From Theodoxus fluviatilis (lineage: Eukaryota > Mollusca > Gastropoda > Cycloneritida > Neritidae): a stretch of 64,000 nt of DNA. The notes below the pieces were generated by a model. The model searched no databases. It was not told where the DNA came from and saw only the letters and a program-made list of their open reading frames with translations. This document shows positions 38,302-48,601 of this stretch, in pieces. A program made the position numbers and the translations under genes. The stretch spans positions 28,501 through 92,500 of the forward strand of contig JAWQFJ010028249.1 of NCBI GenBank assembly GCA_034096865.1, given 5' to 3'. How positions within the stretch are numbered: the first letter of the stretch is position 1; the number at the start of each line of letters is the position of its first letter.

Positions 38302-39451
38302 CCCTTTCCGTGGTAGTCGCGAACCAGTTCGCGATAAGCATTACCCGCTGTCAGTGGTTATCGCGGACTAGTTCGCGCGCCACACCCGCTCAACTGGAGG
38401 CATTCCAGCATTGCACAAGGCCCTTCTATTTATAGCCTGATTGATCGTGAAGCAAGATAGGACCTTTGTTAACGCTCAAAAGTAGGCCGATTGCCAACAG
38501 AGGTCACATGGAAGCTGGGTGCGAGAAGAGAATGCATCGGTGCGGGCTCATAACGCACAACCTGATGTCGAGTGATCTGCCGGATGATCTGTACTTGCGC
38601 TGCCACTCTTTTCCTCCTTTGCAAGTCTTGCTTTCACTAGCTGCCGATTTCTTTGGTTACTTTTCTTTCCTTTGAAGGCATGTACAGTGTGGTACTATTA
38701 TTTAGGCCTGGTAACAGCGTTAAAAGTACGAGAGAGCGCTTCCGAGTCGAATGGAAGGCAGCCATCTTGTCTCCAAGCATTTGGAGCGAATGGAGCTCTC
38801 TCATTGGTTCATTCGTGTCAGCTGACCTGAAAGGCTTGAATCTATCCCTTGCAAATGATCATATAGCTCTTTGTACACGAAGCCAAGAGCAGTTATCTCC
38901 CTTGCACTGGTTAAATGAGATTCCGCGCTTTCGATAGACACCAAACATGCGAAGGTTTGTTCAAAGTTTCTATACGTTGCCAAGGCCCAAACATTGGCAT
39001 TTTATGAGCAAAAATTGTGCAACAACACTTTTGTAAGGGTGGGTCATCTGTTTTATTGATGGTTTTTGCAAAGAAAGATGCTATTTTCAAGCTCGACCTT
39101 ACTAGATTGGCATTGTTGAATCATTGTAACAATGATTGTTGAGGGTTCAAAGAGTGCAAAAAACCACAAATCTCAAAATCGACCATGCAAGCCCAAATGA
39201 TCAATTTTCACTGCCGTGTCTCCCCTTTAGATATTCATAAATAAATGCATGTTCATTACACAGAGGAAATGCTTGCTTTGTGGTATTTTGTGTCCAATTC
39301 TGAGCATTTTTTGTACACATTGTGTTTGTCAATGTTTAATAGTTTCTGAGCTATGTTAATTAGAAAAGCGGAGGGGTGTTTTTGAAAAAACAAGTCTGTT
39401 ATAGCACCACTGGTGGACAGACAGAGCGTTTTTATGACACCACGGTAAGGG
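38302..39451. mobile_element. Non-autonomous piggyBac element 1 (1,150 bp)
   Basis: The ends are TTAA-CCCTTTCCGTGG (38298-38313) and CCACGGTAAGGG-TTAA (39440-39455): 12-bp inverted repeats with one mismatch, starting with CCC, inside a TTAA duplication. This is the piggyBac signature. Just inside the left end are two partial palindromes around TCGCGAACCAGTTCGCGA and CGCGGACTAGTTCGCG. No transposase reading frame is visible, so it would depend on an enzyme in trans. Confidence 0.85.
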
Positions 39452-39455
39452 TTAA

Positions 39456-40006
39456 GAGTAATCGCAATTATTTCGGAAGCAGTGCCTCAATGAAATGACC
39501 ATGTCATGCAGCTGGCCAGGTCCCGGGTACCTAGTCCACCACAAGTCAGACACCAAATGCTACCCACACTGCAGTTCAAGAACAGATGACCACATCTAGT
39601 AGTGCAGCTTTCACCCGCAGCAATGTGTAGTCAATGCCAAAGAAGAGAGACAAGCCATACAGTTGTTGACGCTGGCTTGTAAGAACCCAAGAGAAAAAGT
39701 TTCATTGCAAGAACGCTTCTGGGGGGCCAAAGACAGCAATTCTGTTTGAAGGAGGGCAGTATTTCTAAAACGGTTAGTCTGACGAGGAAACAAGCTTGGA
39801 AAGCCACAACGAATGCTGCCTGATGTTATTAGTGTGATCTGATAAACACGAGTTTATTATGAGTTCAGTTCTGGAAAGGTCCAGTTGAATTCATGGGGTG
39901 ACTTTATTGACAGTGGAGGGTGAACTAAGTGAACTACAATAACAGAAAGTCAATGCATGCACCTCGTGCAGTTCAAGCAATCATCTCTCCTGAGCACAAT
40001 CAGACT
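39456..40006. other. Spacer between piggyBac element 1 and a LINE end
   Basis: About 550 bases with no supported gene or repeat. Confidence 0.45.
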
Positions 40007-40284
40007 TTCAGTTCAGTTCAGTTCAGTTTAGTTCAGTCCCTTGACCGATTTGGCCGTCGGGGGGGACATGAGGGATGATGAGACAGCAGTCCTCCTCCAT
40101 TCGGGTCTGTTTTGGGCAGTCGCTAGCAGCTCTTCCATGGAGAGGGAGGTCCATTCCTTCACATTGTCAGTCCAGCTCTTCTTCTGTCGGCGGCGACGAC
40201 GCCCACCCTTTAACAAAAATGACCCCCCCCCCCTGTGTGTTGGGGTAAGATTTGAGCCACAGCTTCTCCCCATACTTTTTTTAA
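40007..40284 (-). mobile_element. 3' end of a non-LTR retrotransposon (C-terminal ORF plus tail)
   Basis: On the minus strand the frame ends with motifs typical of the C-terminus of LINE endonuclease/reverse transcriptase proteins: KKSWTDNVKEW, LLATAQNRPEWRR and SSSLMSPP. After the ORF comes a (CTGAA)n tail (40007-40036 on the complement). The upstream coding part is cut off at 40284 by piggyBac element 2, which inserted at TTAA 40281-40284. Confidence 0.75.
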
Positions 40285-42112
40285 CCATCCGAGTGCCAGG
40301 AACCGATCTGGTCGGTTCAAGAATCGTTGCCAGGTTGCTTGAACCGACCTGGTCGGTTCAGAATTTTGGTGGTTGATAACGATATTGTGCTGTTCTTAAA
40401 ACGGCAGATTACATCATTTCTCGAAATAATATTCATTTTGGAATAAAATAAACACATATTTGGACCCACAAAAGCGCTTGTTATCGTTTTCTCCCCTATT
40501 TCGCTCACGGAGGGCAACATGTCAACAAAGATGGCGACGTGCGTTCACTTCCGCGAATGTGCGGAGCGTCAATTACAACGAATCTCGAATGATTCAGAGA
40601 TTTTCAAGAACAATCTAGTCAGAATATACGTTTGAAAGGGTGACATAAACAATTTCAGCACAGTATGCGCTTGTTTTGAAAGAATTCTTCATAGAATCAG
40701 CGTACTGATTGCCATTGCGCACGTTGATATGTATCAACTAAACGGAGGAGACGAAGCACTACTTGCGATCTACGTAGCCAAAACCGTGGCAGCGCAGTAA
40801 TATTTCCTCTGAGACACAGGTTTTCATTGGCTGAGTAACTGATCATGGAAAGAAGGCTCTAGAAATAGCGATCCAAGCGGGAAACATAATGTAAACAAAG
40901 CATGCGCTCGACCGCCCACAATGGCAGATCAACCGAGTACGTCTGGCGAGAGTGAACGATTACGATGTATACGAAGTGCGTTTGAGGTTCTTGCTGCTGT
41001 AATAGATAGCAAAGACAATTCTGATGTCGAGATTGAGGATAACGACAATGATTCGGACTTCGGTCTCGGGAAGAAGGAAAGGATATGTGTTGTCTGCAGT
41101 CCATCCACCAGAGGGAAAGGCGGAATTAGATCGAGAACCTATACTGTCCAGGATGTGACGTGGGATGCTATTTGGCCTGTGAGCAAGGTTGGGCACTACA
41201 GAAGAATTCCAAAGCGTGGCAGACGAGAGGGAGCTTGAGAGGAAGAGGATGACTGAACAGTCTCTGTTGATAGTGGCATATCAGAATGCCTTATTCTGAC
41301 CTTGGCTTTTTGAACTCAGATGAACTCATTGCTGAGGCAACAGTTGCTCATTCCTGTCTTGATATTTTGCATGTTGAAGCTCACAGCAGGAAGGAAAGTG
41401 ACATTTAATCCTTTGATTTTTCACATTTGCATGCTTCTATAATAGTCTTAGATTAGATGCTACAAAACTTTTTTTTTAATTACTCACCAGAAGTACCTTA
41501 TATTATTGTTGACACATTTCTGATTAGATATCAACTCAACAAAGTTTCTTTATCATGAAAGTAAAAAGTGAGGTGTGTAGATAGTGATACTTTTTAATTT
41601 CATCTTTATTCATTTCCTTACAATTTTATCTGGGTTTTGCTGAAATATCTTGTAGTTTGAATGCTTATGTTGGCCACAATTATCATGTACCCCAAAATTA
41701 ACAGAAAGCATTCCGAGGGCACTCATAATATTTTAATCCTTTCCAAGTTTCTTGTAGCCAAGCAGTGCTTACAGATTTTTTTTTCTTGGGTAGGATAATG
41801 TTTTTGCTTGCTTGTCAGGTGCTTTTTGTCACCCTTCTTCCATATAAAAGTGTACCTTAGTAGGTGGGTAGACGACTTTGATTTTAAAAAATAATTTAAA
41901 GCAGCATTCCAGAAGTGATTTCTATTTGCCATACATATATATGTCATATTTCTGGTAATAAACATATAGTTCATTCAATAAGCTTTCTAGTGATATATAG
42001 TTTGTATGTGTTATTTCTGCATGTTGTATGCCTATATGGTCATTTGGCATATGACCCGTGAACATGAAAAAAACGGTGACATTCGGGCACTAATAGTCTG
42101 ACACCCGGAGGG
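40285..42112 (+). mobile_element. Deleted piggyBac element 2 (1,828 bp)
   Basis: TTAA stands at 40281-40284 and 42113-42116. The inner ends are CCATCCGAGTGCCAG on the left and, inverted, CCCTCCGGGTGTCAG on the right, matching at 12 of 15 positions. Two copies of the palindromic AACCGAYCTGGTCGGTT follow the left end (about 40302 and 40341), mirroring the paired palindromes of element 1. The coding relic at 40921-41240 confirms the family. It inserted into a LINE end. Confidence 0.85.
40921..41240 (+). pseudogene. piggyBac transposase remnant: N-terminus fused to Cys-rich tail
   Basis: The frame of 105 codons opens with MADQPSTSGESE and an acidic stretch (DNDNDSDFG), as in piggyBac transposase N-termini. 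It then reads CVVCSPSTRGKG. The continuation YCPGCDVGCYLAC lies one frame over at about 41139-41178. CxxC...CxxCxxxC is the C-terminal cysteine-rich domain of these enzymes. The whole DDE catalytic core is absent, so a large internal deletion joined the two ends, and a frameshift at about 41135-41145 broke the tail as well. Confidence 0.75.
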
Positions 42113-42403
42113 TTAAAGAAGTGGATAACAGTAGAAATCGCGACTTGATCCTATTCCAACCATTATGATTTTTCATGATCAGTGGCATATAGCCCACAAA
42201 GGCTGATGGGCCGTATAATTCCACCTTTCCACCTATTCTTCACAAAAATGACTGTCGAAAACAAATAGCGCAGCATAGAAAAAAGTATACTCATGCATTT
42301 GTAGAACACAAGAATCACTAGAGAGCACTCTGAGGGCGCAAACCTCTACCAAGGGACCCACAACTAACCTTCTATGGCCCAAATAATCTATTCAGGCAGG
42401 ATT

Positions 42404-42430
42404 CTCTGCTAGCCAGGCCTGACCCTACGA
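42404..42430 (+). repeat. Dispersed repeat fragment, inverted copy at 56961
   Basis: TCTGCTAGCCAGGCCTGAC followed by CTACGAA occurs here, and the reverse complement, with two extra bases missing, occurs at 56961-56987. The length is too great for chance, so both are remnants of one repeat family 14.5 kb apart. Confidence 0.6.
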
Positions 42431-43086
42431 AGTTTAGTTCATTTTTAGCTTCTGCTGGAGGACTCAGTGCAGCATGCATATACCGGCGTCATCATTAGTC
42501 TAGCGTCATCAACTTCGTGATGAGGGGTAACATTTCTCTTTATGGTTTTAATTCCAAAACGAGATAACATAAACTCCAAAATTTGATGGATTGTTTCTTG
42601 GGTGAAACCGTGACCTTGCATTACATTTCAATCTGTCTGCGTCTTTGAAAGAGAACTGTTTTAAACTTTACCAGTATATGCAGATTTAAGAATTTTCTCA
42701 AGTTCATTTCCCCTTCAGTACGTAGTTGAGGGTCACAATTTGCCAGTTTACATTTCTGTAGATCGGTAGCAATGCATTTCTCTGCCATTTAGATAGGCAG
42801 TTAAGTCATCGCCTTCATGGACATTACATCATATGGACAGCTGGCTCGCTCAGCCTGCACGCGCTGTGTCATATAAGAAGTTCGCAGATGGCCTCGTTTT
42901 CAAATTTTGTTCTAATTGCACTTCCGGTTACTCCGCTTACTATGACGCCGCTGTCTAGCGATTTCTCATGGTAAGTAAAACAGATAATTGTTCAAACAGT
43001 GATGATTTATTCCATCAGTTGAAACTGTAAGTACATTTGCAGGCATCCCAGACACACTTTGCAGTTTAAAAAAAAGGTATTCATTC

Positions 43087-43122
43087 CACTTTTGACGGAA
43101 AACAAAGCACTTTGGTCAGGCT
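43087..43122 (+). repeat. 36-bp direct repeat, copy 1
   Basis: The sequence from CACTTTTGACGG to TTTGGTCAGGCT recurs at 44957-44992 with one mismatch in 36 bases. Copies lie on either side of piggyBac element 3. Sequence beyond the 36 bases does not match well. Confidence 0.85.
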
Positions 43123-43336
43123 GTTCGGACTGCTTGCCCGCTTCTCTGCCTCGCCAGCCCAACTCTGCTTGGAGGGAGCGAGAGAAGTACATAGTCTGTG
43201 TGTAAGTGTGTGCGTCGTCTGTGTGTAAATTTTCGTGTAGATGTTGTGTGAATGTCTGCTGTCATTTCGATCTCGACGTTGGCATGAGGGTGGAAGGTAG
43301 AGGAGGGAAAGACGAAAGTGAGCGATCGCAGTTTAA

Positions 43337-44821
43337 CCCTTATCCTGGTGCTAAAACGGTGACGTTATGGGCTGCCAGTGGTGCTAAAACACAAGCAAAT
43401 TGAGCAACACGCACACCTTTCATTAACTTTGAGATTGCTGATGAACCGTTACAGATAGTCACATAAAATAAAAACACAAAATGCTTGAAATTGAATGAAC
43501 AATATTTAGGTGTGCAGTTTATAGTCTTTATTCAAATCCTGATTTTTTTGTCAAATTTTAAATGGTAAACATTTGTGTGTTTTTCACTCCTGGAGAAATA
43601 AAACTGGTAAATCACTATGCAATAGTGGGTAAATACCCTATAAACCCTACTGGATGTTTGCTTTATCATCTGTGCATACTAATGTATCATTCTCTTTGAC
43701 CAAAAATGCACTCTTTAAATTACAATGCAAATTCGATGAGCCATGTATTAGAGAGGCAAAATGAAGTAATTCTGATTACCTATACTCTTCCATCTCTTAT
43801 GCAATATTCTTCATATTATTGCAAATGTAGAAACTGAATAGCATCAATATGTGGATAATTCAGCATGAAAACAGTCTGCAGTAAAGTTTGTCTCCTACAC
43901 ATGTCCACCTAGTTCTGCTATCTGGAAGAGTTATCTACATGGCCGTATTTTGAACAACGGATTAGTCTTGTCGTCGAGCACGTTGTCTGCCAAGTGCAGG
44001 TTGCTCAGTATTCCTTGGAAACGTGTGAGCGACATTGTCTGACCAAAAAACAGAGTGGCATCGACTTCATCTGTGCTCCAATATGCTGGGATGAACGATT
44101 TCACAACGATACCCATGAGGATCACGAGAGCAAGGAATGTTTACATTTCGTCACAGCTGACAGGCGACCAGCGTAACAATCGCGAATGAGGAGACGGCTC
44201 GATCGTTGCTTTCCAGTTAGTTTCCTCTCAGCATACAAGTTTGTTTTCTCCACAAGCAAATCAAAAACTGTATCATCCAGGAATAGATTGAAAAAGTCAA
44301 TTAGCTCAGCGTCAAGAGTTGATCTCCGCGAGAAGTTTCAACTCACCGGTGAATGACGCGATTAGCGGCTCATCAACTGTTCGCATCCACCCCTCTTCTC
44401 CTACCTCTTGATCACTCGCAGCTTGAGAGATCGGCATTCTAGAACTAATTACAGCTTGCCTGATTATTTCATCCAAAGTTTCCTCATCATCTTCATCTTT
44501 GGCAGCTGAAGGATTAAAGTCTTCGAACAGATTTCGCGATCGCGACATGCTGACTCGAGCTTCCGCTTCAATTCGTACGGGATAGACCATAATTTCTACT
44601 TTAACGCACATAAAACCACCCCGATCGTTGATTGGCCAAGCTGTAGACTGTAGAGAAACCTCTTCTGCATGAACTGGAGTCAGTAAACGTAGAGTTATAT
44701 GATAGGCTTGTACTTGGAGAGAGCAACAACGCACGTGGTGTCAGAAACGACATATGCCGCGCTAACCAGTGGCGGACCACAAGGGCGAGCGCGGCAAATG
44801 CCGCGCTAACCAGGATAAGGG
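43337..44821 (-). mobile_element. Deleted piggyBac element 3 (1,485 bp) with transposase remnant
   Basis: TTAA-CCCTTATCCTGGT (43333-43349) and ACCAGGATAAGGG-TTAA (44809-44825) are perfect inverted ends in a TTAA duplication. Inside the left end GGTGCTAAAAC occurs twice. Inside the right end GCCGCGCTAACCAG occurs about twice, separated by GCGCGGCATTT-type words. A broken transposase frame lies on the minus strand. Confidence 0.9.
43931..44548 (-). pseudogene. piggyBac transposase N-terminal half, broken
   Basis: From ATG at 44548 the minus strand reads an acidic N-terminus (FEDFNP, AKDEDDEETLDE). In shifted frames come LIDFFNLFLDD and KTNLYAERKLTG (about 44300-44215), and finally IPAYWSTD, FFGQTMSLTRFQGILSNLHLADN and NPLFKIRP (44125-43931). 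These are the successive landmarks of the first half of DDE_Tnp_1_7 transposases. The catalytic aspartates and cysteine-rich tail are not found before the element's end, so the copy is inactive. Confidence 0.85.
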
Positions 44822-44956
44822 TTAAATGTCTCGAGATCGTGCGCGCCTATTTGTGTGAGTGAAAGCGTGTGTGATGCAATGCAGTAGGGATGGCATGGCC
44901 GTGGCTATTGATTTCATTGCGTCTGATTGTGTTCCTCTTTCCCCGACCTTTCATTT

Positions 44957-44992
44957 CACTTTTGACGGAAAACAAAGCACTTTGGTGAGGCT
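44957..44992 (+). repeat. 36-bp direct repeat, copy 2
   Basis: Second copy of the sequence at 43087-43122, differing by one base (GTGAGG for GTCAGG). It lies about 50 bases upstream of a TATA-like box. Confidence 0.85.
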
Positions 44993-45043
44993 ATCTGTAG
45001 TTCGTCTGCTAATTCCTGGTGTCGGTGAGGTCCGCGCGTCAGC

Positions 45044-45052
45044 TATAAATAG
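45044..45052 (+). promoter_or_regulatory. TATA-box-like TATAAATAG
   Basis: A consensus-quality TATAAATAG lies in a GC-rich setting (CGCGCGTCAGC before, AAGTGCGCG after), about 190 bases before an ATG-started frame of 181 codons. This arrangement suits a short intronless promoter, but no transcript evidence is available. Confidence 0.35.
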
Positions 45053-45243
45053 AAGTGCGCGAAGAATGTACGCTGTTCTGTCCAAGATGAGGTGAAGATT
45101 TGTTTTGATTTCAAAGACAAAAGACGTCAAACACACCCACATCCCACTGAAACAAATTATAATGAAAGAAACGTACCTCGTTTGATGCAAGCATCGTCAA
45201 AGTGTCGACTGCAGATCTTGGCCATGTCTGGGTTGAAACTTGA

Positions 45244-45789
45244 ATGCTTCGTGCACTCGATCAATTTGTTTTCCATTTGTCTTTCGCTTCACTGACACCT
45301 TTTCTTGAAATTCCAACAAAAGAAAGTCCCCTGCATGCCACTGATGATACCTTACAATCAACAACACAACACTTGGCTCCATCTGAAGTACTGTTCGCCC
45401 TCCTTGATATTGGTTTAGGAACCACTGCAGCTCTTGTATCATTGTCACTCATTTCGCAACACACTGTGGTTGACTCTGGAAGTAACTATGCATTTCAGAA
45501 ATGGTTGACAACAAAACTAAACACAGGGTTACAAACTAGACCCAATTTCCCACCGACTTATGCCGAGAAAAAATTAAGATGGCTAAAACTAAGACACAAA
45601 AATCGTGATTTTCGCCAGGTGTTTTCACTAACAAAGGCATTGGCCATTGAAAGCGGAGCAGCCGGAAGTGCAAATAGAGCAATTGCGAAAACGAGGCTAT
45701 CGGCGAACTTATTTCTCTACACGCCACAGTCAGCTATCCATTCTATATTGGATCCATGTCGCCTTCAAGCAAATCTGAAACACGTTTAA
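45244..45789 (+). CDS. Hypothetical 181-aa ORF downstream of a TATA-like box
   Basis: This is an ATG-started frame of 181 codons ending with TAA at 45787-45789, three bases before the Gypsy LTR. The product has a hydrophobic stretch (LFALLDIGLGTTAALVSLSL, about residues 50-69) and a basic C-terminal half (KKLRWLKLRHKNR). I recognise no family. The frame could be a single-exon gene, a transposon remnant or chance. The presence of a TATA-like box upstream slightly favours transcription. Confidence 0.25.
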   Translation: MLRALDQFVFHLSFASLTPFLEIPTKESPLHATDDTLQSTTQHLAPSEVLFALLDIGLGTTAALVSLSLISQHTVVDSGSNYAFQKWLTTKLNTGLQTRPNFPPTYAEKKLRWLKLRHKNRDFRQVFSLTKALAIESGAAGSANRAIAKTRLSANLFLYTPQSAIHSILDPCRLQANLKHV

Positions 45790-45791
45790 GG

Positions 45792-46057
45792 TGTAACTGA
45801 CTCGGGGGTTCTGGGCCCTTCACATCCAAGGAATGAACAACTTGACAGCAGTGGATCCAAACAGCAACTCATTTATTCCTAAGTCATACTTCCAAACAAC
45901 ACTTTCTGAGTACAAGTTCACTGCATTCACCAACCAATCTCCTTTCGTTCCATAAACATTGCTTAGTCTCAAATATGCTTTCCAGGAATCACTCCAAACT
46001 CGTGCATGCTGAAACCGTTCATGCCCTTAAAGGTACTCAACGTTCATACAGGCTACA
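45792..46057 (-). repeat. 3' LTR of the second Gypsy element (266 bp)
   Basis: On the minus strand the block starts TGTAGCCTGTATGAACG directly after the polypurine tract and ends ...GTCAGTTACA, giving TGTA...TACA ends. No second LTR was found near 51.1-51.3 kb, consistent with a 5' truncation or deletion. Confidence 0.6.
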
Positions 46058-46069
46058 CTCCCCCTTTAC
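46058..46069 (-). other. Polypurine tract
   Basis: The minus strand reads GTAAAGGGGGAG immediately before the LTR start TGTAGCC, the normal place of plus-strand priming in LTR elements. Confidence 0.65.
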
Positions 46070-46230
46070 AAAAAATTGTCGTCCTCGACAATGGAAAAGA
46101 GTGCGAAGAACTAGGCCGTCAGGGCTGAAGTGCAGGGAACTTATCATACAGAACATTTATCATCACAAAAGATAAAGAAATCCACAAAATCAAGAAATCC
46201 ACAATCCAACTGCTAGTAAACTATTTAAAG

Positions 46231-47034
46231 TTATTTACAACCGAAGGCCTTCAACAGTTCAGCAATCAAGCAGTCAACTTCATTCAAAATCTCCATCTGA
46301 CTGATGTTGACTTTGTAATCCCCAGATGAGATCCACCTCGAACGGCGTCTTGTTCTGACCGGTCTCGCCAGTGGAGGCACTGAGTCTCGTCTAGACTCGA
46401 ATCCCCTCGCACTGGTCTTACCCCCCCAGTTCACAGAGGAGCTTTCATTATTTCCTGCCAAGTCCCCACACTCTGTAGGTCCAGGTGAAGGCATCTCCAC
46501 CCTCTGAAAAACTTCTCTCCTATCCAATTCAGGTTCTTGGCTCGGTTCAGGAGCATGAATCGAGGCATTGCCAAGAGCTGCTTCGACAGCAACTGCCTCC
46601 ACGGAGTTCTGTATCGGCTCAGTGCTCTGCACAGAGTCTGCAGACTGTATGGGTAACAGAAGGTTTCGATGAAGTGTCCTAGGGCGGCCTCTTTTCCCTT
46701 CCTCAGCCAACCTGTACACGGGTACATTCCATCTGATGATGGTTGGGAGGTGACAATGTACACTTCCTCGAACCATCTATCATCCAATTTGCCCCCATTC
46801 TATAAACCCGATTCAGTAGTATATTTTTGCCGGTAGGCGAAATCTCTAATTTACTAGAATGACTTGCCCCAAGGAGTCGCGTTTCGGACCAAAACTTTAT
46901 CCCCTGGCTGCACCTGTGAACCTCCGGCCCGTTGATTATAGAAATGCTTTTGATGTTTCTGAGACTCTTTTGCATGATGCCTTGCTGTCTCAAATGCTGC
47001 ATGCAGTCGTTCCTTCAGGTCTTTCACGTAGTCT
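46231..47034 (-). pseudogene. Gypsy integrase C-terminal region, frames broken
   Basis: Minus-strand motifs in three frames include a helix like DYVKDLKERLHAAF just before the LINE insertion, QPGDKV-like and RTLHRNLLLPI-like words, and WMIDGSRK/WFEEVYIV. They match the segment after the catalytic core of Gypsy integrases, including the Arg/Pro-rich tail with RTRRRSRW. Indels prevent a continuous protein. Confidence 0.7.
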
Positions 47035-47671
47035 GTGTAGCCGTTGTCCTTACCACACTCCTGTATGGCTCAGAATCCTGGGTCCTGTACCACAGACACC
47101 TGAGGCTCTTGGAACGCTTCCACCAATGCTGTATTCGCACGATCCTGGAGATACACTGGAGCCATTACATCACAAAGGTAGAAGTTTGGAATGGTCTCAA
47201 CTCACCAGCAAAGAGACCATGCTTTTGAGATCTCAGCTGCGCTGTGCAGTCCATGTTTCCAGAATGGAAAACCACCGCCTGCCCAAAGAAGCACTATTTG
47301 GTGAGCTCTCCACTGGTCGACATGAAAAAGGGGGCCCGAAAAAGAGATACAAAGACTCTCTCAAGAAATCCCTCATCTCCTGCAACATCGATCCCCGATA
47401 GTAGGCCTCCGTCGCTGCTGACAGAGATGCCAGGCGTCATACCATCAATGAAGCTACGGCAAGTGTTGGAGAGCTCCTGCAGGGACACACTGAGGAAGAA
47501 GCGCCAGAGGAGGAAAAACCGAGAGGGCGTCATGCTGGACCCTGACCAGACCTTCCCCTGCGGCCGCTGTGGTCGGGCTTGCTGGTCCCACATCGGCCTC
47601 TACAGCCACCACTGTGTCTGCGTTGGACGTGGACAGCAGCGTCGACCCATCTTCATTCACGAAGCAACGCC
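47035..47671 (+). mobile_element. LINE 3' fragment inserted in the Gypsy integrase
   Basis: The plus strand gives VVLTTLLYGSESWVLYHRHL, the end of the reverse transcriptase domain, then RSQLR...HVSRM and TKTLSRNPSSP-type C-terminal motifs. It ends in a zinc-finger-like CGRCGRACWSHIGLYSHHC. It lies on the opposite strand to the Gypsy element and splits its integrase between the core (47672 on) and the C-terminal region. Frameshifts interrupt it. No clear target duplication was found. Confidence 0.75.
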
Positions 47672-48145
47672 TTAGAAGGAATTGCATTCCTTCGGGTTGG
47701 AGGGTTGCGTTCCAAACCAAAGGTCAACAGGCTGATGTGGATGGCGACGAAACATGAGATAATAGGGTGAAAATCCTGTGGTGTCATACCGGGTGCAGTT
47801 GTACGCATGTACTAAAGTGGAAACATGAGCTTTCCATTTAGCTCTCTGCTTCACCTCAAGGGTACCTAGCATGCTCAGCAATGTCCAGTTGAAACGCTCG
47901 CAGACCCCATTTCCCATTGGATGGTAAGGAATAGTCCGTGACTTCCTCCCACCCGTAATCTCACACAGTTCCTTGATGAGATTGCTCTCAAAATTCCTTC
48001 CTCGGTCGCTGTGTATGAATGCAGGAAAGCCAAAGTGAACAAAGAAATGTTCAATCAAACCCCTTGCTGTAGTCTTGGCGGTTTGGTTTGTGGTGGGAAT
48101 TACTTTGGTATACTTTGTAAAGTGGTGTGTGAACACCAGCGACAA
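47672..48145 (-). pseudogene. Gypsy integrase catalytic core (truncated)
   Basis: The minus frame of 157 codons shows the integrase core order: FVHFGFPAFIHSDRGRNFES (second Asp of DDE), then TIPYHPMGNGVCERFNWTLL (the Glu), then KWKAHVSTLVHAYN and TGFSPYYLMF. Two of the three catalytic acids are visible; the first would lie upstream of the frame start. It ends where the LINE is inserted. Confidence 0.85.
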
Positions 48146-48601
48146 AGAAAAGAAAGAAAAAGCATGACTGGAGTCTGACTAATTGTATTCTCTCGAGAAG
48201 AATAGAGGCCCTGAAGAGGGCCGTTTTTGGGAGCTCTGACGACACTTGTAAGCGGAGCAAATGGCTTGGCTCTATGTGGCGATGGCATCGAGCCCGGTGT
48301 CATAGAGCGCAGAGAGTCACCTTTTGGATGGCAATGGCGTCGAACCTGGCGTTGAAGGGTGCAGAGAATCGGCAAGCTTTCGGAGGGAAACTCCTTCTTC
48401 AGGCCAAGTGGTGGTAAGGGACTGGCGGCATCCAATTTCGAAGTGGTCAGCACATAAGCCAGTGGATTGTTGGGTGGCGATGGCTTCCTCTTTGCCTTTG
48501 TTGCCTATTGATGAACCCTTCGTTATATCATGCAATGGGCGAGCAATGGCAGCAAAACCAGGAACAAACCTTTGGTAGAAGCCAGCAAAGCCCAGGAAAC
48601 T
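48146..48601 (-). pseudogene. RNase H/integrase linker remnant
   Basis: A short match to the end of RNase H (LAYVLTTSKLDA-like, about 48470-48420) is followed by sequence that I cannot align to the family. The linker and integrase zinc-binding region appear deleted or replaced here. Confidence 0.5.

Larger units (their letters stand above)
42117..43332. other. Spacer between piggyBac elements 2 and 3
   Basis: No gene is evident. The segment contains a word shared in inverted orientation with 56961-56987 (here 42404-42430, core GCTAGCCAGGCCTGAC) and one copy of a 36-bp sequence that recurs on the far side of element 3. Confidence 0.45.

Noticed and set aside
45244..45789. piggyBac or Gypsy coding segment
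   Set aside because: The 181-codon product shares no motif with either family, so it is listed only as a hypothetical ORF with low confidence.
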